Assembly: GCA_043815465.1 (NCBI GenBank)
Contig: JBDRIW010000037.1
Location: 1-8,708, forward strand
DNA length: 8,708 bases
Direction of reading: 5' to 3'
Source of the DNA: JBAZFF01 sp043815465
GTDB taxonomy: Bacteria > Patescibacteriota > Minisyncoccia > Minisyncoccales > RBG-13-42-11
A model generated the notes under the pieces. That model saw only the letters and a list, made by a program, of their open reading frames with translations, was not told the origin of the DNA and did no database searches. Shown here piece after piece: positions 1 to 5,864 of this stretch. The position numbers and the translations under genes were made by a program. The stretch's first letter is position 1, and each line of letters begins with the position of its first letter.

Positions 1-2
1 AT

Positions 3-404
3 AAAATTGGCGGACCATCTACCTCGGCGGACGATGGAAGACTTTTAAAAATAGGAAAGTTTTTAAGAAGATATCAGTTAGATGAATTACCTCAATTTAT
101 AAATATTTTAAAAGGAGATATGAGTTTTGTTGGTCCAAGACCAGAGATTCCTTCAGAGGTAGAAAGATACAGCAAAGAAGATAAAGAAATAATACTTTCA
201 GTCAGGCCAGGATTAACTGATCTAGCTACCTTAAAAAATGTTCATGAGGAAGAGATATTAAAAGGAGAAAAAGATCCCCACGAAGCTTATAGAAGATTAA
301 TACAACCTCAAAAGATTAAATTAGCTAAAGAATATGTCCAAAAAAAATCTTTTTATTTAGATATTAAAATCATTTTAAAAACTCTTAAATTAGCGATTTT
401 TTAA
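3..404 (+). CDS. Bacterial sugar transferase (initiating polyprenyl-phosphate glycosyl-1-phosphate transferase), C-terminal part
   Basis: The frame is open from the window's first bases, so the gene starts upstream; 133 codons are visible. Enzymes of this family move a sugar phosphate from a nucleotide sugar to undecaprenyl phosphate at the inner membrane, starting a glycan repeat unit. Seen here: PSTSADD near the left edge, then LDELPQFINILKGDMSFVGPRPE (codons about 78-146), which holds the family's catalytic Asp-Glu pair (D at 81, E at 84) and the PRP motif. The segment RPGLTDLATLKNVHEEEIL follows; many relatives have RPGLTGLAQ there, so this belongs to the less common branch with G-(I/L)-T-D. 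The C-terminal YLDIKIILKTLKLAIF is the usual amphipathic end. The ATG at 120 is internal to the conserved domain and is not the start. The missing N-terminus prevents deciding between the short PglC type and the long WcaJ type. Substrate is unknown. The family call is secure. Confidence 0.95.
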   Translation, partial: KIGGPSTSADDGRLLKIGKFLRRYQLDELPQFINILKGDMSFVGPRPEIPSEVERYSKEDKEIILSVRPGLTDLATLKNVHEEEILKGEKDPHEAYRRLIQPQKIKLAKEYVQKKSFYLDIKIILKTLKLAIF

Positions 405-422
405 TTAAAATAATAGGGTTAA

Positions 423-718
423 ATATAAATTATTTTTAGTAATTGATTTTTTGGCTATTTTTGGCTAGAATAAACAATTGTATGATTCAAAATAAAGCAG
501 AAATTGAGAAGAATATTGATTTAACCAAAGAGTTTAGGATGGATGTCTTGAATATGATTTATAAAACTAAAAGCCCTCATATTGGCTCTTCTTTGTCTAT
601 GGTGGATATATTTGTTGCTTTGTATTCCAACATACTAAATATTAGTCCTGATAATCCTTCAGATAAGAATAGAGATAGACTTCTCTTAAGTAAGGGGCAT
701 GGTTGTGCAACTCTTTTT
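423..718 (+). repeat. Left copy of 296-bp direct repeat (promoter plus 5' end of transketolase N-subunit gene)
   Basis: Aligned by hand to 4981-5276 with a constant offset of 4558 and no gaps; I count 23 substitutions, about 92% identity. Six differences lie in the 58 bases ahead of the ATG region and 17 in the coding part, of which 7 change the amino acid and 10 are silent. Homology ends sharply after the CATLF codons at 718. To the left, similarity fades through a short gapped A-rich stretch (about 407-422). There are no terminal inverted repeats or transposase, so it looks like a recombination junction and not an IS. Confidence 0.95.
443..471 (+). promoter_or_regulatory. Sigma70-like promoter, left copy
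   Basis: A -35 TTGATT (443-448) and a -10 TAGAAT (466-471) are separated by exactly 17 bases. The -35 matches consensus at 4 of 6 positions and the -10 at 5 of 6. The expected start of transcription, near 477-478, is only 4-5 bases before the ATG at 482. The same elements with the same spacing occur in the right repeat copy. It probably transcribes the truncated transketolase reading frame and the glycosyltransferase block that follows. AT-rich DNA yields such matches by chance, so the conserved pairing is the main support. Confidence 0.6.
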
Positions 719-775
719 TCAATTTTAGAAAAATTTAAAAAAGAATGGGTAGAATTAGTAAATAAAATTATTTAA
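482..775 (+). pseudogene. Truncated transketolase N-subunit fragment fused to an unrelated tail
   Basis: From the ATG at 482 the reading frame gives 97 residues. The first ~79 match the intact protein encoded from 5040 with 7 replacements, covering the conserved SPHIGSSLSMVD and LLLSKGHGCATLF segments. Homology then stops and about 18 different residues (beginning SILEKFKKEW) run to the stop at 773-775. The thiamine-diphosphate motif GDG...N, which lies beyond residue 150 in the full protein, is absent, so this cannot be an active transketolase subunit. Several of its changes hit positions that look canonical in the intact copy (LAKELRIDVLD became LTKEFRMDVLN), suggesting drift under weak selection. 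The tail may be the end of another gene joined at the breakpoint, which is inference. The TAATG junction overlaps the next gene's ATG by one base, so translation of this remnant could still feed ribosomes into the downstream glycosyltransferase. The TTG at 443 is an in-frame alternative start but coincides with the -35 element. Confidence 0.88.
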
Positions 776-2073
776 TGAGTATTGCAAAATTTATTATTTA
801 TTTTTTGAATAATATTTACAACAATAAGAGATTGTTGTTAGTTTGTATTTTTTTTCTTTCTCTTTTGGCTTCCCTTATTTTTTTAATTTTTTTAGGACAT
901 GTCGGACCATCGGAACATAATGTTCCAGGAACTGATTATTTAACTTTTTATGAGCCGGTTGCTAATAATATTCTCCAAGGAAAAGGAATTACTATCGAAG
1001 GAGAAATAGGTTTGAGATATCCGCCAGGTTATCCTGTTATTCTTGCTGTAATTTTTTGGTTGGCTAATCTATTAGGAATAGGAGAGTTAGGATTAATTGT
1101 TATTTTTAATTCTATTATAACGGCGGGAACTACCTGTCTTTTATTTCTTATTGCAGAATCTATCTTTAATAGAAAGATTGCATTAATTAGTTCTTTTTTA
1201 TGGTTAAGCTATCCTTTCAATCTTTGGTTTTTAAAAAACCCAAACAGTGAAGTGCCGTTTATTTTTTTGTTATATATGGGCATCTGGTTTTTTCTTTTAG
1301 CCCTTAATAAAAAAAGTTTTTGGTTTATTCTTTTTTCGGGGCTCCTCCTTAGCTTTGCTTCTCTAGTAAGACCCATTGGTCTTTTATTTCCTTTTCTTTT
1401 GGCTTTTTCAGTATTTTTCTTATTAAAAGAAAGTTCTAAAAAACTATGTTTTCTATTAGCTTTCACTATGTTGTTTGGGAGTTTAATGGCTATTATGCCG
1501 TGGGAAACTCATGTGTTTTCATCCACTAGTAAAATTATTCCTATTTCCACTAATGGTTCTATGGCTATAGTTGATGGACTATCTTTCTCTTTAAATAGTG
1601 AAATAGGAGGAGATAGGATTTCTGTTCCAGCAGACGTTTTGGCATTAATGGAAAGAGCAGGAAGTGGAGAATTAACTACCGTAGCTAAGACTTTTGATTT
1701 TTTAATTGAGGAATTAATAAAAAGGCCTGTTACTTTATCTAAGGTAGTAGGGCTTAAATTGACTAGATCTTGGTATGCTACCTCTCAAATGTGGTGGGAG
1801 GGGAAAATTTTATTAATTCAATTATTTTATCTTTTGACTGGTCTTTTAGGATTAAGATATGCAATTAAAAACAATAAAGATAAGCTTAGGGAAATAATGC
1901 TTTTTTTGGTTATAATATTATTCTTTTGGGGAATGACATGTGTCGCTCTTTCTATATTGCGATATATGGTTCCAATTATGGGTATTGTAATTGTTTTTTC
2001 AGCGATTACGGTGGCTTTTGTAATAGATAAAATAAATTGTTTTTTAAAGATTAAATCTAAAACAAATGTTTAA
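775..2073 (+). CDS. Integral-membrane GT-C glycosyltransferase, PMT_2/ArnT-like (GT39/GT83 superfamily)
   Basis: Encodes 432 residues, largely hydrophobic, with about 10-11 predicted membrane segments: one at ~20-41, a run between ~85 and 243, and three after ~343. The first external loop carries an acidic motif (GTDYLTFYEPVANNILQGKG, ~52-71) followed by RYPPGYPVIL (~81-90), the hallmark arrangement of dolichyl/undecaprenyl-phosphate-sugar dependent transferases of the PMT_2 (ArnT) group. NPNSEVPF near 155, VRPIG near 200 and LRYMVP near 395 also match family landmarks. Such enzymes use a lipid-linked sugar donor on the outer face of the cytoplasmic membrane to modify lipids or glycans. At 432 residues it is short for ArnT (about 550), lacking most of the large C-terminal periplasmic part. 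The ATG at 775 overlaps the upstream stop by one base and has no Shine-Dalgarno, which points to translational coupling. Donor and acceptor are unknown. Confidence 0.85.
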   Translation: MSIAKFIIYFLNNIYNNKRLLLVCIFFLSLLASLIFLIFLGHVGPSEHNVPGTDYLTFYEPVANNILQGKGITIEGEIGLRYPPGYPVILAVIFWLANLLGIGELGLIVIFNSIITAGTTCLLFLIAESIFNRKIALISSFLWLSYPFNLWFLKNPNSEVPFIFLLYMGIWFFLLALNKKSFWFILFSGLLLSFASLVRPIGLLFPFLLAFSVFFLLKESSKKLCFLLAFTMLFGSLMAIMPWETHVFSSTSKIIPISTNGSMAIVDGLSFSLNSEIGGDRISVPADVLALMERAGSGELTTVAKTFDFLIEELIKRPVTLSKVVGLKLTRSWYATSQMWWEGKILLIQLFYLLTGLLGLRYAIKNNKDKLREIMLFLVIILFFWGMTCVALSILRYMVPIMGIVIVFSAITVAFVIDKINCFLKIKSKTNV

Positions 2074-2142
2074 TTATCTAATTAGTGCTTTAGAACATAT
2101 AAAATTTGTTAGGAAGAAGGTAAGACGTTAGGTCCTTCTGGA

Positions 2143-3540
2143 ATGAATATGGATATATTGTTTATCAATCCACCTTGGCACAAACAATCTGGAAATATCT
2201 GGAAAGATGTTTCTGCTTGCATGCCACCATTTGGATTGGCTCTTTTAGCTTCTCTTGCTAGGGAAAAGGGATTTTCAGTTTTTATCTTAGATTGCAACGC
2301 TCAACATATAGGCCTTGATATAATTAAAGAGAATTTACCAGAAGAACATCCTAGATTTATTGGAATTACAGCCACCACTGTTCTTATTGAAAATGCTTTA
2401 GCACTAGCTAAAATAGTAAAGAAAAAGTATCCAAAAACAAAAATTATAATTGGTGGAGTTCATGCTACAGTACATCCAAAAGAAATCTTGAACCATCAAG
2501 AAATAGATTATGTTGTTTTGGGAGAAGGAGAGCATAGCTTTTTAGATTTATTATCTAACAAAAATCCACGAACAATAAAAGGAATTGGTTTTAAGGAGAG
2601 AGGCCAAATTATTATAAATCCATCTCAAGAAACAATTGTTGATATTAATATTTTTCCGTCACTTCCTTATGATTTATTGCCAATGGATAAATATTATCCA
2701 GCAATGGGAAGCTATCAGAGAAAACCTTCTTTTGGGATGATTACCTCTAGAGGATGTCCCGGTAGATGCACTTATTGTAAAGGTAATTTATTGGGAGATA
2801 AAATAAGATTTATTTCAGCTGAAAGAATTGTTAAAGAAATAATCTATCTTCAGGAAAACTATGGAATAAGAGATATAACTTTTTATGATGATACTTTTAC
2901 ATCTAACAAGCAAAGGGTGAAAGACTTTTGCTCCCTATTAAAAGAAAAAAAGCTTGATTTAACTTGGTGTTGTTTTGCTAGAGTGGATACTGTTGATTAC
3001 GAGATGTTGAAAGAGATGAGAGAAGCTGGTTGTTATCAGATTCTCTATGGTATTGAGTCGGCGAGTTCTGAAATATTGGAAAATATTAAAAAAAGAATTA
3101 CTCTTGATAGAGTAGAGAAAGCCATTAAAGATACAAAAAAGGCTGATATTGAAGTAAGGCTTTCTTTTATGATAGGCAATCCAGGTGAGACCGAAGAAAC
3201 AATTAAAAAGACTATAAAATATGCAATTTATCTAGATCCTGATTTAGTTTCTTTTAATATTACAACACCATATCCTGGAACAGAAATGTTTGAATGGGCT
3301 AAAGGGAAAAATATTTTATTACACAAAGATTGGACTAGATATAATTTTGCAGATCCCGTAATGGATCTTCCGACAGTTTCTTCTTCTAAAATTAAAGAGT
3401 ATTATAAAAAAGCTCACCGTCAATTTTATTTTAGACCTAAATATATTTTAAAACGAATAAGGAAAATAAAGAGTTTAGATGATTTTCGAAGAAATTTTGG
3501 TCCTTTTATCAGTTTGCTTAAATTTAATATAGGAAAATAA
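2143..3540 (+). CDS. B12-binding-domain radical SAM protein (class B methyltransferase-like)
   Basis: A 465-residue protein. Residues ~4-135 form a cobalamin-binding Rossmann-type domain, with FINPPW at the start, PPFGLALLASLAREKG, and IIGGVHATVHPKEIL...DYVVLGEGE. The classic DxHxxG cobalamin-ligand motif is absent, as is common in this class. Residues ~196-400 form the radical SAM barrel with the cluster motif C205-PGR-C209-TY-C212, then ITFYDDTFT, GIESAS and a GNPGETEE segment. The basic C-terminus (~405-465) is typical of the BchE/HpnP/P-methylase group. Characterised relatives methylate unactivated carbon or phosphorus, or rearrange rings, using S-adenosylmethionine and often methylcobalamin. 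Its place between glycosyltransferase genes suggests modification of a sugar or lipid carrier, but the substrate cannot be inferred. The start is uncertain: ATG 2143 or ATG 2149; only a weak GGA (2140-2142) sits before 2149. The 69-base gap upstream is the largest in the block. The stop is 4 bases before the next ATG. Confidence 0.9.
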   Translation: MNMDILFINPPWHKQSGNIWKDVSACMPPFGLALLASLAREKGFSVFILDCNAQHIGLDIIKENLPEEHPRFIGITATTVLIENALALAKIVKKKYPKTKIIIGGVHATVHPKEILNHQEIDYVVLGEGEHSFLDLLSNKNPRTIKGIGFKERGQIIINPSQETIVDINIFPSLPYDLLPMDKYYPAMGSYQRKPSFGMITSRGCPGRCTYCKGNLLGDKIRFISAERIVKEIIYLQENYGIRDITFYDDTFTSNKQRVKDFCSLLKEKKLDLTWCCFARVDTVDYEMLKEMREAGCYQILYGIESASSEILENIKKRITLDRVEKAIKDTKKADIEVRLSFMIGNPGETEETIKKTIKYAIYLDPDLVSFNITTPYPGTEMFEWAKGKNILLHKDWTRYNFADPVMDLPTVSSSKIKEYYKKAHRQFYFRPKYILKRIRKIKSLDDFRRNFGPFISLLKFNIGK

Positions 3541-3544
3541 AAAT

Positions 3545-4246
3545 ATGATTTTTTCAATAATTATACCAATTTACAATGAAAAAAATACAATAAAACAACT
3601 TTTAGAAAAAATTGAAGCAGTTGATTTAAGTGAATTTAATTGTAATAAAGAAGTCGTTTTAGTTGATGATGCTTCGACAGATGGAACAAAAGAAGTTTTA
3701 AAATCATTACCAGAAAAATATAAAGTTATTTATCACACGCAGAACAAGGGTAAGGGAGCTGCTATTCAGACAGGACTAGCGGTTATAACAGGAGATTACG
3801 TTATTATCCAGGATGCCGATCTAGAATATGATCCACAAGATTATAAAATAATTATGAAATGTGTTTTGGACAATAATGCTCAAGTTGTTTATGGGTCTCG
3901 TCCATTGAAAGCAAAGGGTAGGGCATATAAGCCATTGAATTCGTCTTATTATTGGGGAGGAATTTTTCTTAATTATGCCACTCGTTTTTTATATAGAATA
4001 AATATTACCGATGAATCTACCTGTTATAAACTTTTTAAAACGGAATTAATAAAGTCTATTCCTCTAAATTCTCAAAGATTTGGTTTTTGTCCTGAAGTAA
4101 CAGCAAAAATAGCCAAGAGGGGAATTAAGATTCACGAAGTTCCTATAAGTTATACTCCTAGACACAAGAAAGAAGGGAAGAAAATCAAATGGATAGATGG
4201 AGTAGAGGCTTTATGGATTTTAATTAAATATAAATTTGTTGATTAG
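3545..4246 (+). CDS. Family 2 glycosyltransferase, DPM1-like (polyprenyl-phosphate glycosyltransferase type)
   Basis: A 233-residue soluble GT-A fold enzyme. It opens with FSIIIPIYNEKNTI (3-16). VVLVDDASTDGT (37-48) binds the nucleotide, GKGAAIQTGL (69-78) follows, and QDADLEYDP (89-97) supplies the metal-binding DxD. C-terminal landmarks are GFCPEVTAKIAKRG and YTPRHKKEGKKIKWIDG, characteristic of small dolichol/undecaprenyl-phosphate mannose- or glucose-synthase-like proteins that load a sugar on the lipid carrier at the cytoplasmic face. It lacks the C-terminal membrane helices found in GtrB-type enzymes. It would be a logical partner of the GT-C transferase at 775-2073, which needs a lipid-phosphate sugar donor; this is inference from family roles and neighbourhood. 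An AGGA at 3531-3534, about 10 bases ahead of the ATG, is the clearest ribosome-binding site in the window. It lies 4 bases downstream of the radical SAM gene and 3 bases upstream of the methyltransferase gene, so all three are probably co-transcribed. Confidence 0.92.
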   Translation: MIFSIIIPIYNEKNTIKQLLEKIEAVDLSEFNCNKEVVLVDDASTDGTKEVLKSLPEKYKVIYHTQNKGKGAAIQTGLAVITGDYVIIQDADLEYDPQDYKIIMKCVLDNNAQVVYGSRPLKAKGRAYKPLNSSYYWGGIFLNYATRFLYRINITDESTCYKLFKTELIKSIPLNSQRFGFCPEVTAKIAKRGIKIHEVPISYTPRHKKEGKKIKWIDGVEALWILIKYKFVD

Positions 4247-4249
4247 CTT

Positions 4250-4807
4250 ATGAATAGTTTTTTAGATAAATTTTTCCGCTGGGAACGCTTTAGAAAAATA
4301 ATAAAACATATTCCTAGAAATTCAATTGTTTGTGATATTGGCTGTGGAAAAGAAGGAGTTTTACTTAATAAAATTTCTAAGTTTATTAAATACGGAGTTG
4401 GGTTTGATAAGAATATAGAAAATAAGAAAAAGGAGAAATATGAATTAGTAAAACTCGAAATTTTAGAAGAAATTCCAGAAGAAAAAGAAACATATAATAT
4501 AGTCACAGTAGTTGCAGTTTTAGAACACTTATTGAATCCCGAAGAAATTTTAAAAGAATCTCATAGAATTTTGAAAAAGAATGGAAAATTAATATTAACT
4601 ACACCGACTCCTTTGGCAAAACCAATTTTAGAATTTTTAGCACTTAAATTAAAATTAATTGATAGAAACGAAATGGAAGATCACAAAAATTATTTTTGGC
4701 CAAAAGATGTCAAAAAAATTCTTTTAAAAGTTGGTTTTAAAGAACAAAATATTAAAATTAATTATTTCGAATTTTTTCTTAACGGTTTAATCGTTGCCCA
4801 AAAATGA
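4250..4807 (+). CDS. Small class I SAM-dependent methyltransferase
   Basis: A 185-residue protein of the Methyltransf_11/UbiE-like group. Motif I is VCDIGCGKEGVLL (27-39), the glycine-rich SAM-binding loop. The acidic end of strand 2 is GVGFDK with D53. EHLLNPEEILKESHRILKKNGKLILTTPTP covers motifs II-III and the post-motif helix. The end (LNGLIVAQK) is the usual last strand. The length is near minimal for the fold and there is no extra substrate domain. Proteins like this in polysaccharide clusters often O- or N-methylate a sugar, sometimes as a cap, but the target is not visible here. There is no clear Shine-Dalgarno; the gene begins 3 bases after the glycosyltransferase stop, so coupling is likely. 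Its stop overlaps an ATG (ATGA, 4804-4807) that begins the decayed methyltransferase described next. Confidence 0.88.
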   Translation: MNSFLDKFFRWERFRKIIKHIPRNSIVCDIGCGKEGVLLNKISKFIKYGVGFDKNIENKKKEKYELVKLEILEEIPEEKETYNIVTVVAVLEHLLNPEEILKESHRILKKNGKLILTTPTPLAKPILEFLALKLKLIDRNEMEDHKNYFWPKDVKKILLKVGFKEQNIKINYFEFFLNGLIVAQK

Positions 4808-4994
4808 GTAAATTCAAAAAATATTGAATAAGATTAATAAATATAAGTGCCGCTAAATTATATTAATCATATTTTTTAAACAATACATATTACCATATTT
4901 ATCTAATGATAAAAAAATAAAGATTCTGGACATTGGATGTGGGGAGGGTTGTTTATTGTACTCATTTTAAAAATCAGGATATATAAATTATTTC
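4804..4994 (+). pseudogene. Degraded and truncated second SAM methyltransferase
   Basis: No single reading frame is open, but a plausible methyltransferase N-terminus can be pieced together across frames. ATG at 4804 gives MSKFKKY then a stop. A second frame (from 4824) gives LNKINKYK, a third (4850-4876) gives PLNYINHIF, and the frame from 4878 gives KQYILPYLSNDKKIKILD followed by IGCGEGCLLYSF to a TAA at 4968-4970. IKILDIGCGEG is an unmistakable SAM-binding motif I. After the TAA the same frame reads KSGYINYF to the TAG at 4995, which resembles the segment expected after motif I. So the remnant may reach into the right repeat copy. It is not a copy of the intact methyltransferase next door: motif I and flanks differ. 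At least two or three frameshifts and a lost C-terminus imply real decay. The motif I remnant is clear; the reconstruction before 4878 is my inference. Confidence 0.7.
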
Positions 4995-5276
4995 TAGTAA
5001 TTGATTTTTTGGTCATTTTTGGCTATTATAAATAATTGTATGACTCAAAATAAAGCAGAAATTGAGAAGAATATTGATTTAGCCAAAGAGCTTAGGATAG
5101 ATGTCTTAGATATGATTTATAAGACTAAAAGTCCTCATATTGGTTCTTCTTTGTCTATGGTGGATATATTTGTTGCTTTGTATTCCAACATACTCAATAT
5201 TAATCCTGAAAATCCTTCAGACAAAAATAGAGATAGACTTCTTTTAAGTAAAGGACATGGTTGTGCAACTCTTTTT
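4981..5276 (+). repeat. Right copy of 296-bp direct repeat (promoter plus 5' end of transketolase N-subunit gene)
   Basis: This is the partner of 423-718, without gaps and about 92% identical. This copy continues into a complete transketolase N-subunit gene, so it is the parental or functional version. Immediately upstream lies the methyltransferase wreckage, whereas the left copy follows the sugar transferase gene. The two copies are in direct orientation and enclose the four-gene block plus the methyltransferase remnant (about 4.3 kb). Confidence 0.95.
5001..5029 (+). promoter_or_regulatory. Sigma70-like promoter, right copy, for a near-leaderless transketolase/aminotransferase transcript
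   Basis: TTGATT (5001-5006) and TATTAT (5024-5029) are separated by 17 bases, as in the left copy. The -10 has changed from TAGAAT to TATTAT, yet both match consensus at 5 of 6 positions. The predicted transcription start near 5035-5036 leaves only 4-5 bases before ATG 5040, which would explain the lack of a Shine-Dalgarno. It probably drives both transketolase subunits, the aminotransferase and the FlaA1-type gene. Confidence 0.6.
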
Positions 5277-5864
5277 GCTGTTTTAGCTAAAAAAGGATTT
5301 ATTAATAAAGAAGATTTGGATAGTTTTGCTAAAGATGGTAGTTTTTTAGGACAGCATCCAAATATGGATATTAAAAAGGGAATTGAATTAACAAGTGGCT
5401 CTTTAGGTCATGGATTATCTATTGGAGCAGGGATAGCATTAGCTGGTAAGTATGATAAAGAGAAATATAGAACATTTGTTTATTTGGGAGATGGAGAAAT
5501 AAACGAGGGAAGTGTTTGGGAAGCAGCTTTATTTGCATCTCATTATGGTTTAGATAATTTAATAGCAATTATTGATCGTAATAAGTTACAAGCTCTTGGA
5601 AAAGGAGAAGATATAATGAATTTAGAACCATTAGCTGATAAATGGAAATCTTTTGGTTGGGGAGTTAAAGAAATAGATGGTCACAATATAGAAGAGATAG
5701 TAAGCGTTTTAGAAAGTATTCCTTTCGAAACAGGAAAACCTACCTGCATTATTGCAAACACCGTAAAAGGAAAAGGATTTTCTTTTATGGAGAATGATTT
5801 TAGATGGCACGATAAATGTCCTAATGAGGAAGAATATCAAAAAGCTTTAAAAGAATTACAATGA
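5040..5864 (+). CDS. Split transketolase, N-terminal (thiamine-diphosphate-binding) subunit
   Basis: A 274-residue protein corresponding to the first third or so of full-length transketolase; it needs the C subunit encoded next to form the active site. Transketolase moves two-carbon ketol units between sugar phosphates using thiamine diphosphate and Mg2+. Seen: SPHIGSSLS with H33; LLLSKGHGCATLFAVLAKKG; SGSLGHGLSIGAGIALAGK; the cofactor motif G150-D151-G152-EINEG ending at N181 (IIDRNK), with D151 and N181 as metal ligands; and NTVKGKGFSFMEN followed by WHDKCP near the C-terminus. I chose ATG 5040 because the in-frame TTG at 5001 is the -35 hexamer and the 13 residues it would add are not family-like. 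The gene overlaps the C subunit by four bases (ATGA), typical of obligate partners. Its first ~79 codons are duplicated, in damaged form, upstream from 482. Confidence 0.95.
   Translation: MTQNKAEIEKNIDLAKELRIDVLDMIYKTKSPHIGSSLSMVDIFVALYSNILNINPENPSDKNRDRLLLSKGHGCATLFAVLAKKGFINKEDLDSFAKDGSFLGQHPNMDIKKGIELTSGSLGHGLSIGAGIALAGKYDKEKYRTFVYLGDGEINEGSVWEAALFASHYGLDNLIAIIDRNKLQALGKGEDIMNLEPLADKWKSFGWGVKEIDGHNIEEIVSVLESIPFETGKPTCIIANTVKGKGFSFMENDFRWHDKCPNEEEYQKALKELQ

Noticed and set aside
443..481. TTG start giving a 13-residue hydrophobic N-terminal extension on both transketolase N copies
   Set aside because: The TTG is the -35 hexamer, the added residues are not family-like, and the transketolase homology begins after the downstream ATG.
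1209..1466. Minus-strand open frame of 85 codons inside the membrane glycosyltransferase
   Set aside because: It is the antisense of a clearly coding, hydrophobic plus-strand gene; the Lys/Arg/Asn-rich product reflects complementing poly-T codons.
2115..2139. Inverted repeat AGAAGG/CCTTCT with a 13-base loop before the radical SAM gene
   Set aside because: The stem is only six pairs with no T-run after it and a large loop; too weak to call a terminator or riboswitch.
2109..2297. Minus-strand frame over the start of the radical SAM gene
   Set aside because: It lies antisense to the conserved NPPW and B12-domain start and has no recognisable motif.
4243..4506. Minus-strand frame over the methyltransferase gene
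   Set aside because: It is antisense to motif I and the rest of a well-supported methyltransferase; its composition is a shadow effect.
4804..4970. TGA recoded as Gly or Trp explaining the interrupted methyltransferase frame
   Set aside because: TGA ends three intact genes at expected family lengths, and the remnant needs frame changes plus a TAA readthrough, so decay is the better explanation.
423..5276. Composite transposon or insertion sequence pair
   Set aside because: The repeats contain a promoter and coding start, no transposase or terminal inverted repeats, and no target-site duplication was evident.
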